Positions 33,707 through 41,982 of a stretch of 64,000 nucleotides of DNA are shown piece after piece. The notes under the pieces were generated by a model. The model was given only the letters and a program-made list of their open reading frames with translations. It had not been told where the DNA came from and searched no databases. The DNA is taken from the NCBI GenBank assembly GCA_036399835.1, contig DASWMI010000130.1, forward strand, positions 1 to 64,000. Direction: 5' to 3'. The position numbers and the translations under genes are program-made. The stretch's first letter is position 1. Every line of letters starts with the position of its first letter. This stretch comes from DASYML01 sp036399835. GTDB lineage: Bacteria > Acidobacteriota > Blastocatellia > Pyrinomonadales > Pyrinomonadaceae.

Positions 33707-34234
33707 TTGCCTCAGAGTCGTAAGAGAAAGACTGCCAGAAGAAGAAATCCGAAGAGCGGGATGGGCGCTGTCCGGGGCGCTCATGGCGGCGCGTCTGGCC
33801 GCAATACGACGAGAGTCATGGCGCTCGCTGTGATTCTCGCGCTGGTCGCGGCAGGTGTGGTTTATCTGCTCGTCGGCAGCAGAAAGTCCGGCAGCGGAGT
33901 TGAAGTGACGACCGCTTCGGGTCTCAAGTATGTGGACGTGGTCGAGGGCACAGGGGCGAGTCCTCAGCCGGGCCAGACCGTGATGGTCAACTACACTGGC
34001 ACGCTGCAAAGCGGCGCGCAGTTTGATAGCTCGCAGGGCAAGCCCGTCGGCTTTGTCATCGGTCGCGGGATGGTCATCAAGGGATGGGACGAAGGGTTGA
34101 TGAGCATGAAGGTTGGCGGCAAGCGCAAACTGATTATTCCTCCCAGCCTCGGTTATGGACCAACGGGCTCGCCTCCCAAGATTCCCGGTAACTCTACGCT
34201 TATCTTCGATGTCGAGCTGGTGGATATAAAATAG
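33707..34234 (+). CDS. Membrane-anchored FKBP-type peptidyl-prolyl isomerase
   Basis: 175 residues. A very basic N-terminus (RKRKTARRR) precedes a membrane helix (about 36-56) and a single FKBP domain (about 70-175): VEGTGASPQPGQTVMVNYTGTL, GKPVGFVIGRGMVIKGWDEGL, RKLIIPPSLGYGPTG, STLIFDVELVDIK. Start TTG with AAAGGAGA upstream. Catalyses proline isomerisation in protein folding at the outer face of the membrane. It lies convergent to the lysine operon's last gene, asd. Confidence 0.88.
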   Translation: MPQSRKRKTARRRNPKSGMGAVRGAHGGASGRNTTRVMALAVILALVAAGVVYLLVGSRKSGSGVEVTTASGLKYVDVVEGTGASPQPGQTVMVNYTGTLQSGAQFDSSQGKPVGFVIGRGMVIKGWDEGLMSMKVGGKRKLIIPPSLGYGPTGSPPKIPGNSTLIFDVELVDIK

Positions 34235-34254
34235 ACCGGGTTCGGCTCGCGCCT

Positions 34255-35319
34255 TTATCGAGTGAGGTAGTTCTTGGCGATTAATAGCTCTGCGTTGAGG
34301 ATGGCCGCGCCCGCCGCGCCGCGAATCGTGTTGTGACTGAGTGAGACAAAGCGGTAGTCGAAGACATTGTCGGGCGCGAGCCTTCCGACCGTCACGCTCA
34401 TGCTGCCTCCGGCGTCCCTATCCAGACGCGGTTGCGGGCGGTCCTCTTCATCACGCACGATGATTGGAGAGAGCGGCGCACTATGTAGCTTCAACTTCTG
34501 CGGCAGTGAAGTGAAAGAGACCAGGGCCTCGCGCACTTCCGCGAGGCTCGCCCGCCGCGAGAGCTTAAAGCGGACCGCCGCCGTATGGCCGTCCGTCACG
34601 TTGACGCGATGGCATTGCGCGCTTATCCGAAAGCGCGCAGCCCTGACCTCCCGCTCGCTCGCTTCTCCGAGTATCTTGAGAGTCTCGCTCTCAAGCTTCT
34701 CTTCTTCGCCGCTGATAAAGGGCACCAGATTGTCCGTGATGTCGAGCGAGGCCACGCCCGGATAGCCCGCGCCGCTAATCGCCTGCATCGTCGTGACCAT
34801 CACTGCTTCTAAACCGAAGCGCGCATGCAGGGGCGCGAGCGGGAGCACTACGCCGATGGCCGAGCAGTTGGGATTAGTGACGATAAAGCCGCTCTTCTGG
34901 TCCAGCCGCCCCCGTTGAGCTTCGAGCAGAGAGAGATGCTCGTGATTGACTTCCGGGATGAGCAGCGGTACATCCCTATCCATGCGAAAGGCGGACGAAT
35001 TGCTGATAACAGGGTAGCCCGCACGCGCAAACTCTTCTTCCGCCCGACGCGCAATCTCGCCGGGCAGACTGGAAAAGATCAGCTCGCAATCCATCGGCGG
35101 CTGCGGCGGCTGGACCAGCAGCTCTCTCGCCGACTCCGGCATCTCGCCCGCCAGCTTCCAGGAACAGGCCCGCGCATAGGTCTTACCCTGCGAGCGGTCC
35201 GAAGCCGCCAGCGCCGTGACCTCAAACTGCGGGTGATGCGCCAGCAACTGTATAAACCGCTGCCCGACGGTTCCGGTCGCACCTAGAATCCCAACGCGAT
35301 ATTTTCTACTCGTCTGCAT
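34255..35319 (-). CDS. asd: Aspartate-semialdehyde dehydrogenase (archaeal/fungal-type)
   Basis: 354 residues. NADP-binding GILGATGTVGQ (10-20), catalytic Cys152 in TNPNCSAIG, IPEVNHEHL, the substrate arginine region, CHRVNVTDGHTAAV with the base histidine, and the C-terminal GAAGAAILNAELL. Reduces aspartyl phosphate to aspartate semialdehyde in the lysine, threonine and methionine routes. ATG start. Last gene of a same-strand run that begins at 43569, thirteen bases after the aminotransferase. Confidence 0.93.
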   Translation of the reverse strand: MQTSRKYRVGILGATGTVGQRFIQLLAHHPQFEVTALAASDRSQGKTYARACSWKLAGEMPESARELLVQPPQPPMDCELIFSSLPGEIARRAEEEFARAGYPVISNSSAFRMDRDVPLLIPEVNHEHLSLLEAQRGRLDQKSGFIVTNPNCSAIGVVLPLAPLHARFGLEAVMVTTMQAISGAGYPGVASLDITDNLVPFISGEEEKLESETLKILGEASEREVRAARFRISAQCHRVNVTDGHTAAVRFKLSRRASLAEVREALVSFTSLPQKLKLHSAPLSPIIVRDEEDRPQPRLDRDAGGSMSVTVGRLAPDNVFDYRFVSLSHNTIRGAAGAAILNAELLIAKNYLTR

Positions 35320-35332
35320 CTTCTTATCTTCT

Positions 35333-36502
35333 TCAAATGTCCGTCGGCGCTCCGTGCGCGCTCGCTCGCTTAATCATCAGAGCCTGGCCCATGCGCCGCA
35401 CGCCTTCCGCCAGCACTTCCCGGTCCGCGCAGAAGGAGACGCGCAGATAGCCTTCGCCCTCTGTGCCAAAGGCCGCGCCCGGCACCGTGATGACGCCCTC
35501 TGCCAGCAGCTTTTCAGCGACTTCAAGAGAAGTGCCGTACCTGCTCACGTCAACCATCGTGTAGAAAGCGCCCTCGGGCGCGACGGCGCGTAAATCCAGC
35601 TCGCGCTCCAATAGCTCAAGCAGGTCATCGCGTCGTGCTTGAAAGATACTACGAATCCGCGCGCGCGCCTCTTCGGCTTCACTGGTCCAACTGGCGAGCG
35701 CGGCCTTCTGCGAAACAGTCGAGGCGCAGGTCGTCACATAACCGTGCAGGACCAGCGCAGCGCGCAAGACCTCAAGCTCTCCGCAGAGCCAGCCCAATCG
35801 CCAGCCTGTCATGCTCATGGATTTCGAGAGCCCGCCGATGACGAGCGTCCGCGCATAATATTCCGAGATCGACGCCGGACGCTCCCCCGTGTAATAAAGC
35901 TCCCGGTAAATCTCATCGCTCAAGACATACACGCCAGTACCTTCGAGAGCCTGGGCCATGGCCTTCAGGTCGTCTCTGGAAAGCGTGCGGCCCGTAGGGT
36001 TTGAAGGACTGATGACGACGACGAGCTTTGTGCGCGCGTTGAGGCGACGGCGAAAATCCTCCGCGTCGAGAGCGAAATCATCGCGCGCGGGCAGGCGATA
36101 AAAGGCTGGCTCGCCTCCGGCCATTCGCACGACAGTCGGGTAAGCGACAAAGCCGGGGTCCGGCAGGAGCACTTCGTCACCCTGGTCCACAATCGTCAGC
36201 ATAGAGAGATAGAGCGCCTCCTGCGAGCCTGCCGTGATGATGACCTGTTCGGGTTGTAGTTTGAGCTGCGGGTATTCAGCCGCCACGAGCGAGCGCAAAG
36301 AGGGAAGCCCCGCGTGGCTCGTATAACCGTTCTGCTCTTCTCCTATGACGCGCGTGGCTGCGCGACGAATCACGTCGGGTGTCGGCAAGTCAGGCTCGCC
36401 CAGTCCGAGGTTGATGCTCCCCGCCGGAGCGCGGTCGAAGAGCTGTCGAATCAGACTCTTTTGAATCCCGCGCAGACGCCTCGCGGGTTGAAACTCGCTC
36501 AA
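35333..36502 (-). CDS. dapC: Class I/II PLP aminotransferase, likely N-succinyl-DAP aminotransferase
   Basis: 389 residues. Fold type I: NLGLGEPDLPTP, SPSNPTGRTLS, VLSDEIYREL and the PLP-binding Lys227 in GGLSKSMSMTGWRLGW. Encoded between dapD and asd in a dap operon, so the natural role is transfer of an amino group from glutamate to N-succinyl-2-amino-6-oxopimelate. The family alone would only say aspartate/aromatic-type aminotransferase. Start TTG overlaps the dapD stop by four bases (TTGA). Confidence 0.75.
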   Translation of the reverse strand: MSEFQPARRLRGIQKSLIRQLFDRAPAGSINLGLGEPDLPTPDVIRRAATRVIGEEQNGYTSHAGLPSLRSLVAAEYPQLKLQPEQVIITAGSQEALYLSMLTIVDQGDEVLLPDPGFVAYPTVVRMAGGEPAFYRLPARDDFALDAEDFRRRLNARTKLVVVISPSNPTGRTLSRDDLKAMAQALEGTGVYVLSDEIYRELYYTGERPASISEYYARTLVIGGLSKSMSMTGWRLGWLCGELEVLRAALVLHGYVTTCASTVSQKAALASWTSEAEEARARIRSIFQARRDDLLELLERELDLRAVAPEGAFYTMVDVSRYGTSLEVAEKLLAEGVITVPGAAFGTEGEGYLRVSFCADREVLAEGVRRMGQALMIKRASAHGAPTDI

Positions 36503-37335
36503 CGCAAAAAATCCTCCAACTGAACGGCCCTCTCCGTCTTCTCATCACGATACTTGACGATCACAGGAGCATAAAGCGAAAGCCCCCAGACGCGCCCGCG
36601 CTCGCTCGTCACGGCGCGCGAGCCGGGCACGACGACCGCGCCCGCCGGAATCTCCAGAGGCTCTGTTTCGGTCCGGCGATAAATCTCATCGCGGACCAGA
36701 TCGTAAACGGGCGTCGAGCCTGTCAGGATTGTTCCGGATGCGAGGACGGCCCCCTCGCGTACAATCGTCCCCTCGTAGACGCCGCAGTTGCCGCCGACGA
36801 GCACATCGTCTTCGATAATGACGGGCACTGCGCCGACAGGCTCAAGCACGCCGCCCACTTGCGCCGCCGCCGAAAGATGCACGCGCTTTCCCACCTGCGC
36901 GCAAGAGCCTACGAGCGCGTGGCTGTCAATCATCGTTCCCTCGTCAACGTATGCTCCGACGTTGACGTACATCGGCGGCATGCAGACGACGCCCGGCGCA
37001 ATGTACGCGCCGTCGCGTATGCTCGACCCGCCCGGCACTATGCGCACCCTGTCCTCGACGGAAAATTCCTGGACCGGATAAGTATCCTTATCAATAAAGA
37101 CCAGGCTACGGTCCGCCGCGGACATGTCGGCCAGCACGCCTATACGAAAGCCGAGCAGGATGCCCTGCTTGACCCAGGAATTGACCAGCCACTTTTGGTC
37201 CGGCCCGCGCTCTGCCGCGCGGACTTCGCCGCGATTGAGCGCGCCGATGAACTCCTTAAACAGCTCAAGGTGCTCTTTCGTGAAATTCTTTTTATCCCCG
37301 GCGGCCAGGGCCAGGATTCTTTCACGCAGCGACAT
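36499..37335 (-). CDS. dapD: Tetrahydrodipicolinate N-succinyltransferase
   Basis: 278 residues. A helical N-terminal lobe is followed by a left-handed beta helix with hexapeptide repeats (GAYIAPGVVCMPP, NVGAYVDEGTMIDSHALVGSC, VGGVLEPVGAVPVIIEDDVLVGGNCGVYEG). It adds succinyl from succinyl-CoA to tetrahydrodipicolinate, marking the succinylase variant of the diaminopimelate route. Overlaps dapA by 14 bases and the aminotransferase by four, so tightly coupled. Confidence 0.95.
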   Translation of the reverse strand: MSLRERILALAAGDKKNFTKEHLELFKEFIGALNRGEVRAAERGPDQKWLVNSWVKQGILLGFRIGVLADMSAADRSLVFIDKDTYPVQEFSVEDRVRIVPGGSSIRDGAYIAPGVVCMPPMYVNVGAYVDEGTMIDSHALVGSCAQVGKRVHLSAAAQVGGVLEPVGAVPVIIEDDVLVGGNCGVYEGTIVREGAVLASGTILTGSTPVYDLVRDEIYRRTETEPLEIPAGAVVVPGSRAVTSERGRVWGLSLYAPVIVKYRDEKTERAVQLEDFLR

Positions 37336-38239
37336 GGGATGTTTCCTTCAGAAGTCCAAGCTCCGCGAGGCAGGCGCGCACACGCTCGCGGCTCTCTTCC
37401 ATGACGGGCACGAGCGGCAGCCTGTAATGCTCCTCTATGAGACCCATCATAGCGAGCGCGGCCTTGACCGGGCCTGGACTCGATTCGATAAAGTTCACTT
37501 CCATCAAAGGCAGCAGCCTGTAATGAAGCTCGCGCGCACTGGTCCAGTCTCCGGCCAGGGCAGCCTCGACCATCTGCGACATCAAACCGGGCGCTTCGTT
37601 CGAGGCCACGGAGATGAGGCCGTCCGCGCCGAGCGCGATTAATGGAAACGTCAACGCGTCATCGCCCGACAGCAAGCGAAAGCCTTTGGGCCGCCCGCGC
37701 AGGATTTCCATTATCTGCGACAGATTCCCCGAAGCCTCTTTCGTCGCCGCGATATTTTCGACCTCGCGCGCCAGCCGTAGCGTCGTCTGCGCGCTGATGT
37801 TTGAAGCCGTGCGGCCAGGCACGTTGTAGATGACGACGGGCAGACCCTTGACGGCTTCCGCGACGGCGCTAAAGTGCGCGTACAGCCCCGCCTGCGTCGG
37901 CTTGTTGTAAAAGGGCGCGACGATGAGCACGGCATCAGCGCCCAACTCGCGGGCCTTACGCGCATACTTGACGGCCTCTGCGGTCGAATTGCTTCCGGCC
38001 CCCGCAATCACACGCGCACGCCCGCGCGCCGTCTCAACCACGAGCCTGATAACGCGCTGGTCCTCTTTTTCCGTCATCGTCGCGCTCTCGCCCGTCGTCC
38101 CGCAGGGAACAAGCAGGCGCACGCCGCCCTCTATCTGATATTGGACCAGCCCGCGCAGATGCTCTTCATCAACCGCGCCGTCCGCTCTGAAAGGCGTCAC
38201 GAGCGCCGTCGCGCAGCCACGCAGCCATTCAACCTGCAT
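37322..38239 (-). CDS. dapA: 4-hydroxy-tetrahydrodipicolinate synthase
   Basis: 305 residues. TIM barrel with CGTTGESATMT (46-56), the active-site Tyr138 (VIYNVPGRT), and Schiff-base Lys167 (ATKEASGNL). It condenses pyruvate with aspartate semialdehyde. Its place between dapB and dapD makes it the true dapA, as opposed to the paralog at 1229. Overlaps dapB by 11 bases and dapD by 14. Confidence 0.95.
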   Translation of the reverse strand: MQVEWLRGCATALVTPFRADGAVDEEHLRGLVQYQIEGGVRLLVPCGTTGESATMTEKEDQRVIRLVVETARGRARVIAGAGSNSTAEAVKYARKARELGADAVLIVAPFYNKPTQAGLYAHFSAVAEAVKGLPVVIYNVPGRTASNISAQTTLRLAREVENIAATKEASGNLSQIMEILRGRPKGFRLLSGDDALTFPLIALGADGLISVASNEAPGLMSQMVEAALAGDWTSARELHYRLLPLMEVNFIESSPGPVKAALAMMGLIEEHYRLPLVPVMEESRERVRACLAELGLLKETSHVAA

Positions 38240-38960
38240 CGTTCTCTCCCTTCATCGTTTCAATGTCTTTAACTAGCTCGTCAATCATCTCTGAAAACTC
38301 GTAGACGCCTTCGCGCCCGACAATCCAGCGCGCGGCGAGGAGCGCGCCGCGTGCAAAGCCTGCGCGCGAGCGCGCCGTGTGCGTGAGCGTGATTTGGTCC
38401 GCAGGGGAATCAAAGCCCACCAGGTGTGTGCCTGGAATAAAGCCTGCGCGCGTGGAGGCTATGGGAATATTCGTTGAGAGCCTCGCGTTGAGCAGCTCGC
38501 GCAGGCGCAGGGCCGTGCCCGAGGGCGCGTCCAGCTTGCGCGCATGATGAGCCTCTTCGATAAAGGGCGCGTAATCACACGTCGCTCGAAAAAGCTCTGC
38601 GGCGTAAGCCGCGATGCGATAGAAGAGGTTAACTCCGATGGAAAAGTTCGCGCCATAAATGAGCGCGCCGCCTTCGCGCTCGACGATGCGTCGCGCCTCA
38701 GCCTCATCTTTATTCCAACCCGTCGTCCCTTCAACCAGCGGCACCCGGGCACGCACGCACGCCTCTATATTTCTGAGCACGGCTGCGGGGAGCGAAAAAT
38801 CTATCGCGGCATCATGGCCGCGCAAGGCTTCGGCCAGCTCTTCAAGGCTCAGCGAAGCAGCGCGCGAGGTTAAGACGAGCGCCACTTCGTGTCCTTCCTC
38901 AAGGGCCAGCGTCCGGACCAGTTGGCCCATCCTGCCATGACCGAGCAAAGCCAGTCTCAT
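38229..38960 (-). CDS. dapB: 4-hydroxy-tetrahydrodipicolinate reductase
   Basis: 243 residues from ATG 38960 (GGATTAAAGGG upstream). The open frame runs much further 5' but that part overlaps dapE and is not plausible. NAD(P)-binding RLALLGHGRMGQL, AAIDFSLP, VEGTTGW, YGANFSIGVNLF, the catalytic HHARKLDAPSGTA. Follows dapE by four bases. Confidence 0.94.
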   Translation of the reverse strand: MRLALLGHGRMGQLVRTLALEEGHEVALVLTSRAASLSLEELAEALRGHDAAIDFSLPAAVLRNIEACVRARVPLVEGTTGWNKDEAEARRIVEREGGALIYGANFSIGVNLFYRIAAYAAELFRATCDYAPFIEEAHHARKLDAPSGTALRLRELLNARLSTNIPIASTRAGFIPGTHLVGFDSPADQITLTHTARSRAGFARGALLAARWIVGREGVYEFSEMIDELVKDIETMKGENDAG

Positions 38961-38964
38961 CCCT

Positions 38965-40008
38965 TTAATCCTCTCGCCGCCCGGCGAGCTGCACGCCCGC
39001 GTCCTCACGCTCGGCCAGCCGCCGGACGAGCCTCGCATACAACTCCACGGCATCCGCCAGCTCACGCTTTGAAACACGCTCATGCGTGGTGTGCGCGTCG
39101 AGAATCGAGCCTGGACCAAGAAGCAGCGGCCTGCCCCAGCTTGCCAGATAGGGAATGTCCGTCGTGAAGCGCACGACTGTTTGTTCAAAGCCTTCGACCG
39201 CGTGCAGACGCACAGGCTCCGCGACGGAAAGATACTCGACCTCTGCGCGTCCCGCGACCAACTGTTCGAGCAGTTCTTTGACGAGCGTGGATTTCGTCAC
39301 GAGCCTAATCTGCAAATCTGCGCGAGCCTGGGCCGGGATGACGTTGGGGCGCGTGCCGCCCGCGATGAGACCTATGTTGCAGGTCGTCTCACCGAAGAAA
39401 TCATCCGTCGGCCAGCGGTATTCGCGTATCTCTGCGAGCAGGTCCAGCAGCTTTTCGATAGCCGACTCGCCATGCTCAGGATAAGCCGAATGGGCCGCGC
39501 GTCCCCTTGTTCGCAGCACCAGGCGCAGAGAGCCTTTCGAGCCGAGAGCGAGCCTGTTATCCGTCGGCTCTCCGTTAATCAGATACTCGTTTTGTGAAGC
39601 CAGCCTGTGACTGTTCGCCGCGCGCGCGCCCGCGCTGCCAAGCTCCTCTTCCACAGTGAAGAGCAACGCCAGCTCCTCTAAGCCTTCGGCGCGCAGCCGC
39701 TCGGCAGCCGCCATCTGCGCGGCAATAATGCCCTTCGCATCACACGCGCCGCGCCCGTAGACATAATCATCATCCTCGCTCGAAGCGATAAACGGCGGCA
39801 CAGTGTCCATGTGCGTCGAAAGCACAAAGCGCGTGCGCGTGCCCAGCGTGGCGAGCACGTTCGAGCGTCCACCGGAAACTTCCGGCATCTCGACCGTGTA
39901 GCCCAGACGCTCAAGATAATCTGCGAGAAACTGCCCGACCTCCGCCTCCTCGCCCGAAAGCGAAGGGATGTCTATCAGCCTGCGCGTCAGTTCGATGAGG
40001 TTCATCAA
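38965..40008 (-). CDS. dapE: M20 peptidase, likely succinyl-diaminopimelate desuccinylase
   Basis: 347 residues. LSTHMDTVPPF (first metal His), YGRGACDAKGIIAAQ, LFTVEEELGSAG (general base), NGEPTDNRLALGSKG, AAHSAYPEHGESAI in the lid. M20 enzymes cannot be told apart well by eye; place in the dap operon supports desuccinylation of N-succinyl-LL-DAP. Distinct from the ArgE-type M20 at 29730. ATG start; 56 bases after lysC. Confidence 0.8.
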   Translation of the reverse strand: MMNLIELTRRLIDIPSLSGEEAEVGQFLADYLERLGYTVEMPEVSGGRSNVLATLGTRTRFVLSTHMDTVPPFIASSEDDDYVYGRGACDAKGIIAAQMAAAERLRAEGLEELALLFTVEEELGSAGARAANSHRLASQNEYLINGEPTDNRLALGSKGSLRLVLRTRGRAAHSAYPEHGESAIEKLLDLLAEIREYRWPTDDFFGETTCNIGLIAGGTRPNVIPAQARADLQIRLVTKSTLVKELLEQLVAGRAEVEYLSVAEPVRLHAVEGFEQTVVRFTTDIPYLASWGRPLLLGPGSILDAHTTHERVSKRELADAVELYARLVRRLAEREDAGVQLAGRRED

Positions 40009-40064
40009 GATAGTTTTATAGCAGATTTCAAGCTCAACGCCCTTGGATAAGAGACAAGCTTGGC

Positions 40065-41519
40065 TCAGGTCTGTTGGTCCAAAGCCGAAGCTCTAAACTG
40101 AAGCTCGGAAGCTGAAAGACGCGACTCTTCTGCTTCACTAAAGAACGCCGCGTGCAGGCGTTCGGCGGCGTCGCGCACGCGCGCTTCGTCTATGACAAAC
40201 GTCAGGTTGATGCGCGATGCGCCCTGCGAGATGAGCGAGACGTTAATGTCCTGAATCGTGCTGAAGACGCGCGCGGCGATGCCGGGCGTGCTGCGCAATC
40301 CTTCTCCGACGATGCAGATAATCGCGCGCCGCGTTTCAACCTCGACCTCTCCGAGTTCTCGCAGCTCAGGCAGTATCAAGGGCAGCGCGGACGCATCATC
40401 GAGCGTCAGCGAGACGCTGACCTCCGAAGTCGTGACGACATCCACAACCGTCCGATGCCGGTCGAAAACTTTAAAGAGAGCGCTCAGAAAACCGTAAGCG
40501 CCGAGCATCTGCGCGGCAGTCACCTGTACGCTCGTCACGCCCGTTTTGTGCGCGATGGCCTTGACCGTGCGCGGGGAGCTGGCGGCCTCCGTGTGTACAA
40601 TCGTGCCAGCCTCTTCCGGCGCGCGTGAATTACAGATGCGCACGGGGATACTCTTTTCGATGGCGGGTTGAATCGTCTTCGGATGCAGGACCTTCGCGCC
40701 GAAGTAGGCCAGCTCCGCCGCTTCGCTGTAAGAGAGACGAGGAATCGTGCGCGCCGTCTGGACCAGACGCGGGTCTGCCGTCAAGACTCCCGTCACGTCG
40801 GTCCAGATTTGAATCTCCGTTGCCGAGAGGGCAGCGCCTATCAGCGCCGCCGAATAATCAGAGCCGCCACGCCCGAGCGTCGTCGTCTCGCCGCTCAGCG
40901 AAGCAGCTATAAAGCCGCCGAGGACGGGCACTTCGCGTGCTTCAAGAAGAGGCTCAAGCTCTCTGCGCGTGCTCCCTCTTGTCTCTTCAATCAAGGGGAC
41001 TGCGTTGCCGTGCTCATCATTCGTCACGATGCAGCGCCGTGCATCCACATAACGCGCCGCCAGTCCACGCGCACGCAGCAGGCGGGCCAGCAGCGAAGCT
41101 GACATACGCTCGCCATGAGAGACAACCTCATCCTGAAGTTGACAGACGGCTACATTATCAACAGGGCGGCGAACGCTCTCCTGTGCGACCGTCCGCAAGA
41201 GCCTCTCTATCTCGCCGCGCGACTCCGAAAGCTCAGCTTCAAAGGTCGCTCTCTCTTCAAGCCCCAAGAGCGCACGCGCGACCTGCGAGTGGCGCTCGAA
41301 ATGCTCGGATAGAAGATGAGAGGCTGCGTCCTCCTGACCCTCAGCCGCCTTCTTTACGCTGGACAGCAGGGCATCAGTCACGCGGCTCATGGCGGAGACG
41401 ACGACCACCGTCGAACACGCCCCGGCCTGCGCACAGACAATACCGCAGACACGCTCGAAGCCGGACGCGTCTTCAACAGACGTGCCGCCGAATTTCATAA
41501 TCGTCGGTTGAGAGAACAT
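40065..41519 (-). CDS. lysC: Aspartate kinase
   Basis: 484 residues. Kinase domain with IMKFGGTSV at 7-15, then LGRGGSDYSAAL and SYSEAAELAYFGAKVLHP. Two C-terminal ACT domains (ITLKAIAHKTGV-like region and VGEGLRSTPGIAARVFSTIQDINVSLISQGAS), the usual site of lysine or threonine feedback. First enzyme of the aspartate family pathway; feeds asd and dapA. ATG start, ten bases downstream of the receiver gene, so within one transcript with the regulators. Confidence 0.94.
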   Translation of the reverse strand: MFSQPTIMKFGGTSVEDASGFERVCGIVCAQAGACSTVVVVSAMSRVTDALLSSVKKAAEGQEDAASHLLSEHFERHSQVARALLGLEERATFEAELSESRGEIERLLRTVAQESVRRPVDNVAVCQLQDEVVSHGERMSASLLARLLRARGLAARYVDARRCIVTNDEHGNAVPLIEETRGSTRRELEPLLEAREVPVLGGFIAASLSGETTTLGRGGSDYSAALIGAALSATEIQIWTDVTGVLTADPRLVQTARTIPRLSYSEAAELAYFGAKVLHPKTIQPAIEKSIPVRICNSRAPEEAGTIVHTEAASSPRTVKAIAHKTGVTSVQVTAAQMLGAYGFLSALFKVFDRHRTVVDVVTTSEVSVSLTLDDASALPLILPELRELGEVEVETRRAIICIVGEGLRSTPGIAARVFSTIQDINVSLISQGASRINLTFVIDEARVRDAAERLHAAFFSEAEESRLSASELQFRASALDQQT

Positions 41520-41529
41520 GGAGTCAGCT

Positions 41530-41922
41530 TTATCCGATGAGGACGAGCGCCCGGACCTTTTTCAGTAAGACATCTGTGGAGGTCGGCTCGACAATGTAAT
41601 CGTCGCAGCCAGCTCCAAGCGCCACCTCTCTCGTTTTGTTCTCGTCGCAAGCCGAGTTCATAATGATCGGGATATGTTTGAGCTCCGGGTCGGCCTTGAT
41701 AATCCTGCTCGCACGCGCGCCATCCATCACACCCATCAGGTAGTTCATGATGATGAGTCGCGGCCTCTCGCTGCGCGCCAGGTCAAGCCCTTCCTGCCCG
41801 TTTGACGCCTCGATGACCCTGTATCCCGCGCGCTTGAGCAGCTCTTTCTTGACTTCGCGCATGTTCACCTCATCGTCCACGACCAGGATAAGATAGCCTG
41901 AAGACTCTTGACTCTTAACCAT
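41530..41922 (-). CDS. Degenerate response-regulator receiver domain (no phosphoacceptor Asp)
   Basis: 130 residues from ATG 41922, which has AAGGAAGG upstream; GTG 41949 is an alternative. Single receiver domain: acidic pair Asp16-Asp17 (VVDDE) is kept, but the phospho-site reads IIMNYLMGVMDG with Asn60 in place of Asp. The conserved Thr is Ser90, and the conserved Lys is Glu112 (IVEPTST instead of V-KP). It therefore probably cannot be phosphorylated in the normal way and may work as a docking or ligand-sensing module. Lies 60 bases after the sigma-54 activator and eleven before lysC. Confidence 0.85.
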   Translation of the reverse strand: MVKSQESSGYLILVVDDEVNMREVKKELLKRAGYRVIEASNGQEGLDLARSERPRLIIMNYLMGVMDGARASRIIKADPELKHIPIIMNSACDENKTREVALGAGCDDYIVEPTSTDVLLKKVRALVLIG

Positions 41923-41982
41923 CGCTCGCTCGCCTTCCTTACTTATCACTTATCAATCATCGCTTTTCACGCATCACTGCTT

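Noticed and set aside
38961..39188. 5' extension of dapB
   Set aside because: Overlaps dapE and lacks similarity to any DapB N-terminus; the Rossmann start is at 38960.
36499..41519. Lysine riboswitch or T-box in the dap run
   Set aside because: The gaps between these genes are too short (under 60 bases) to hold one.
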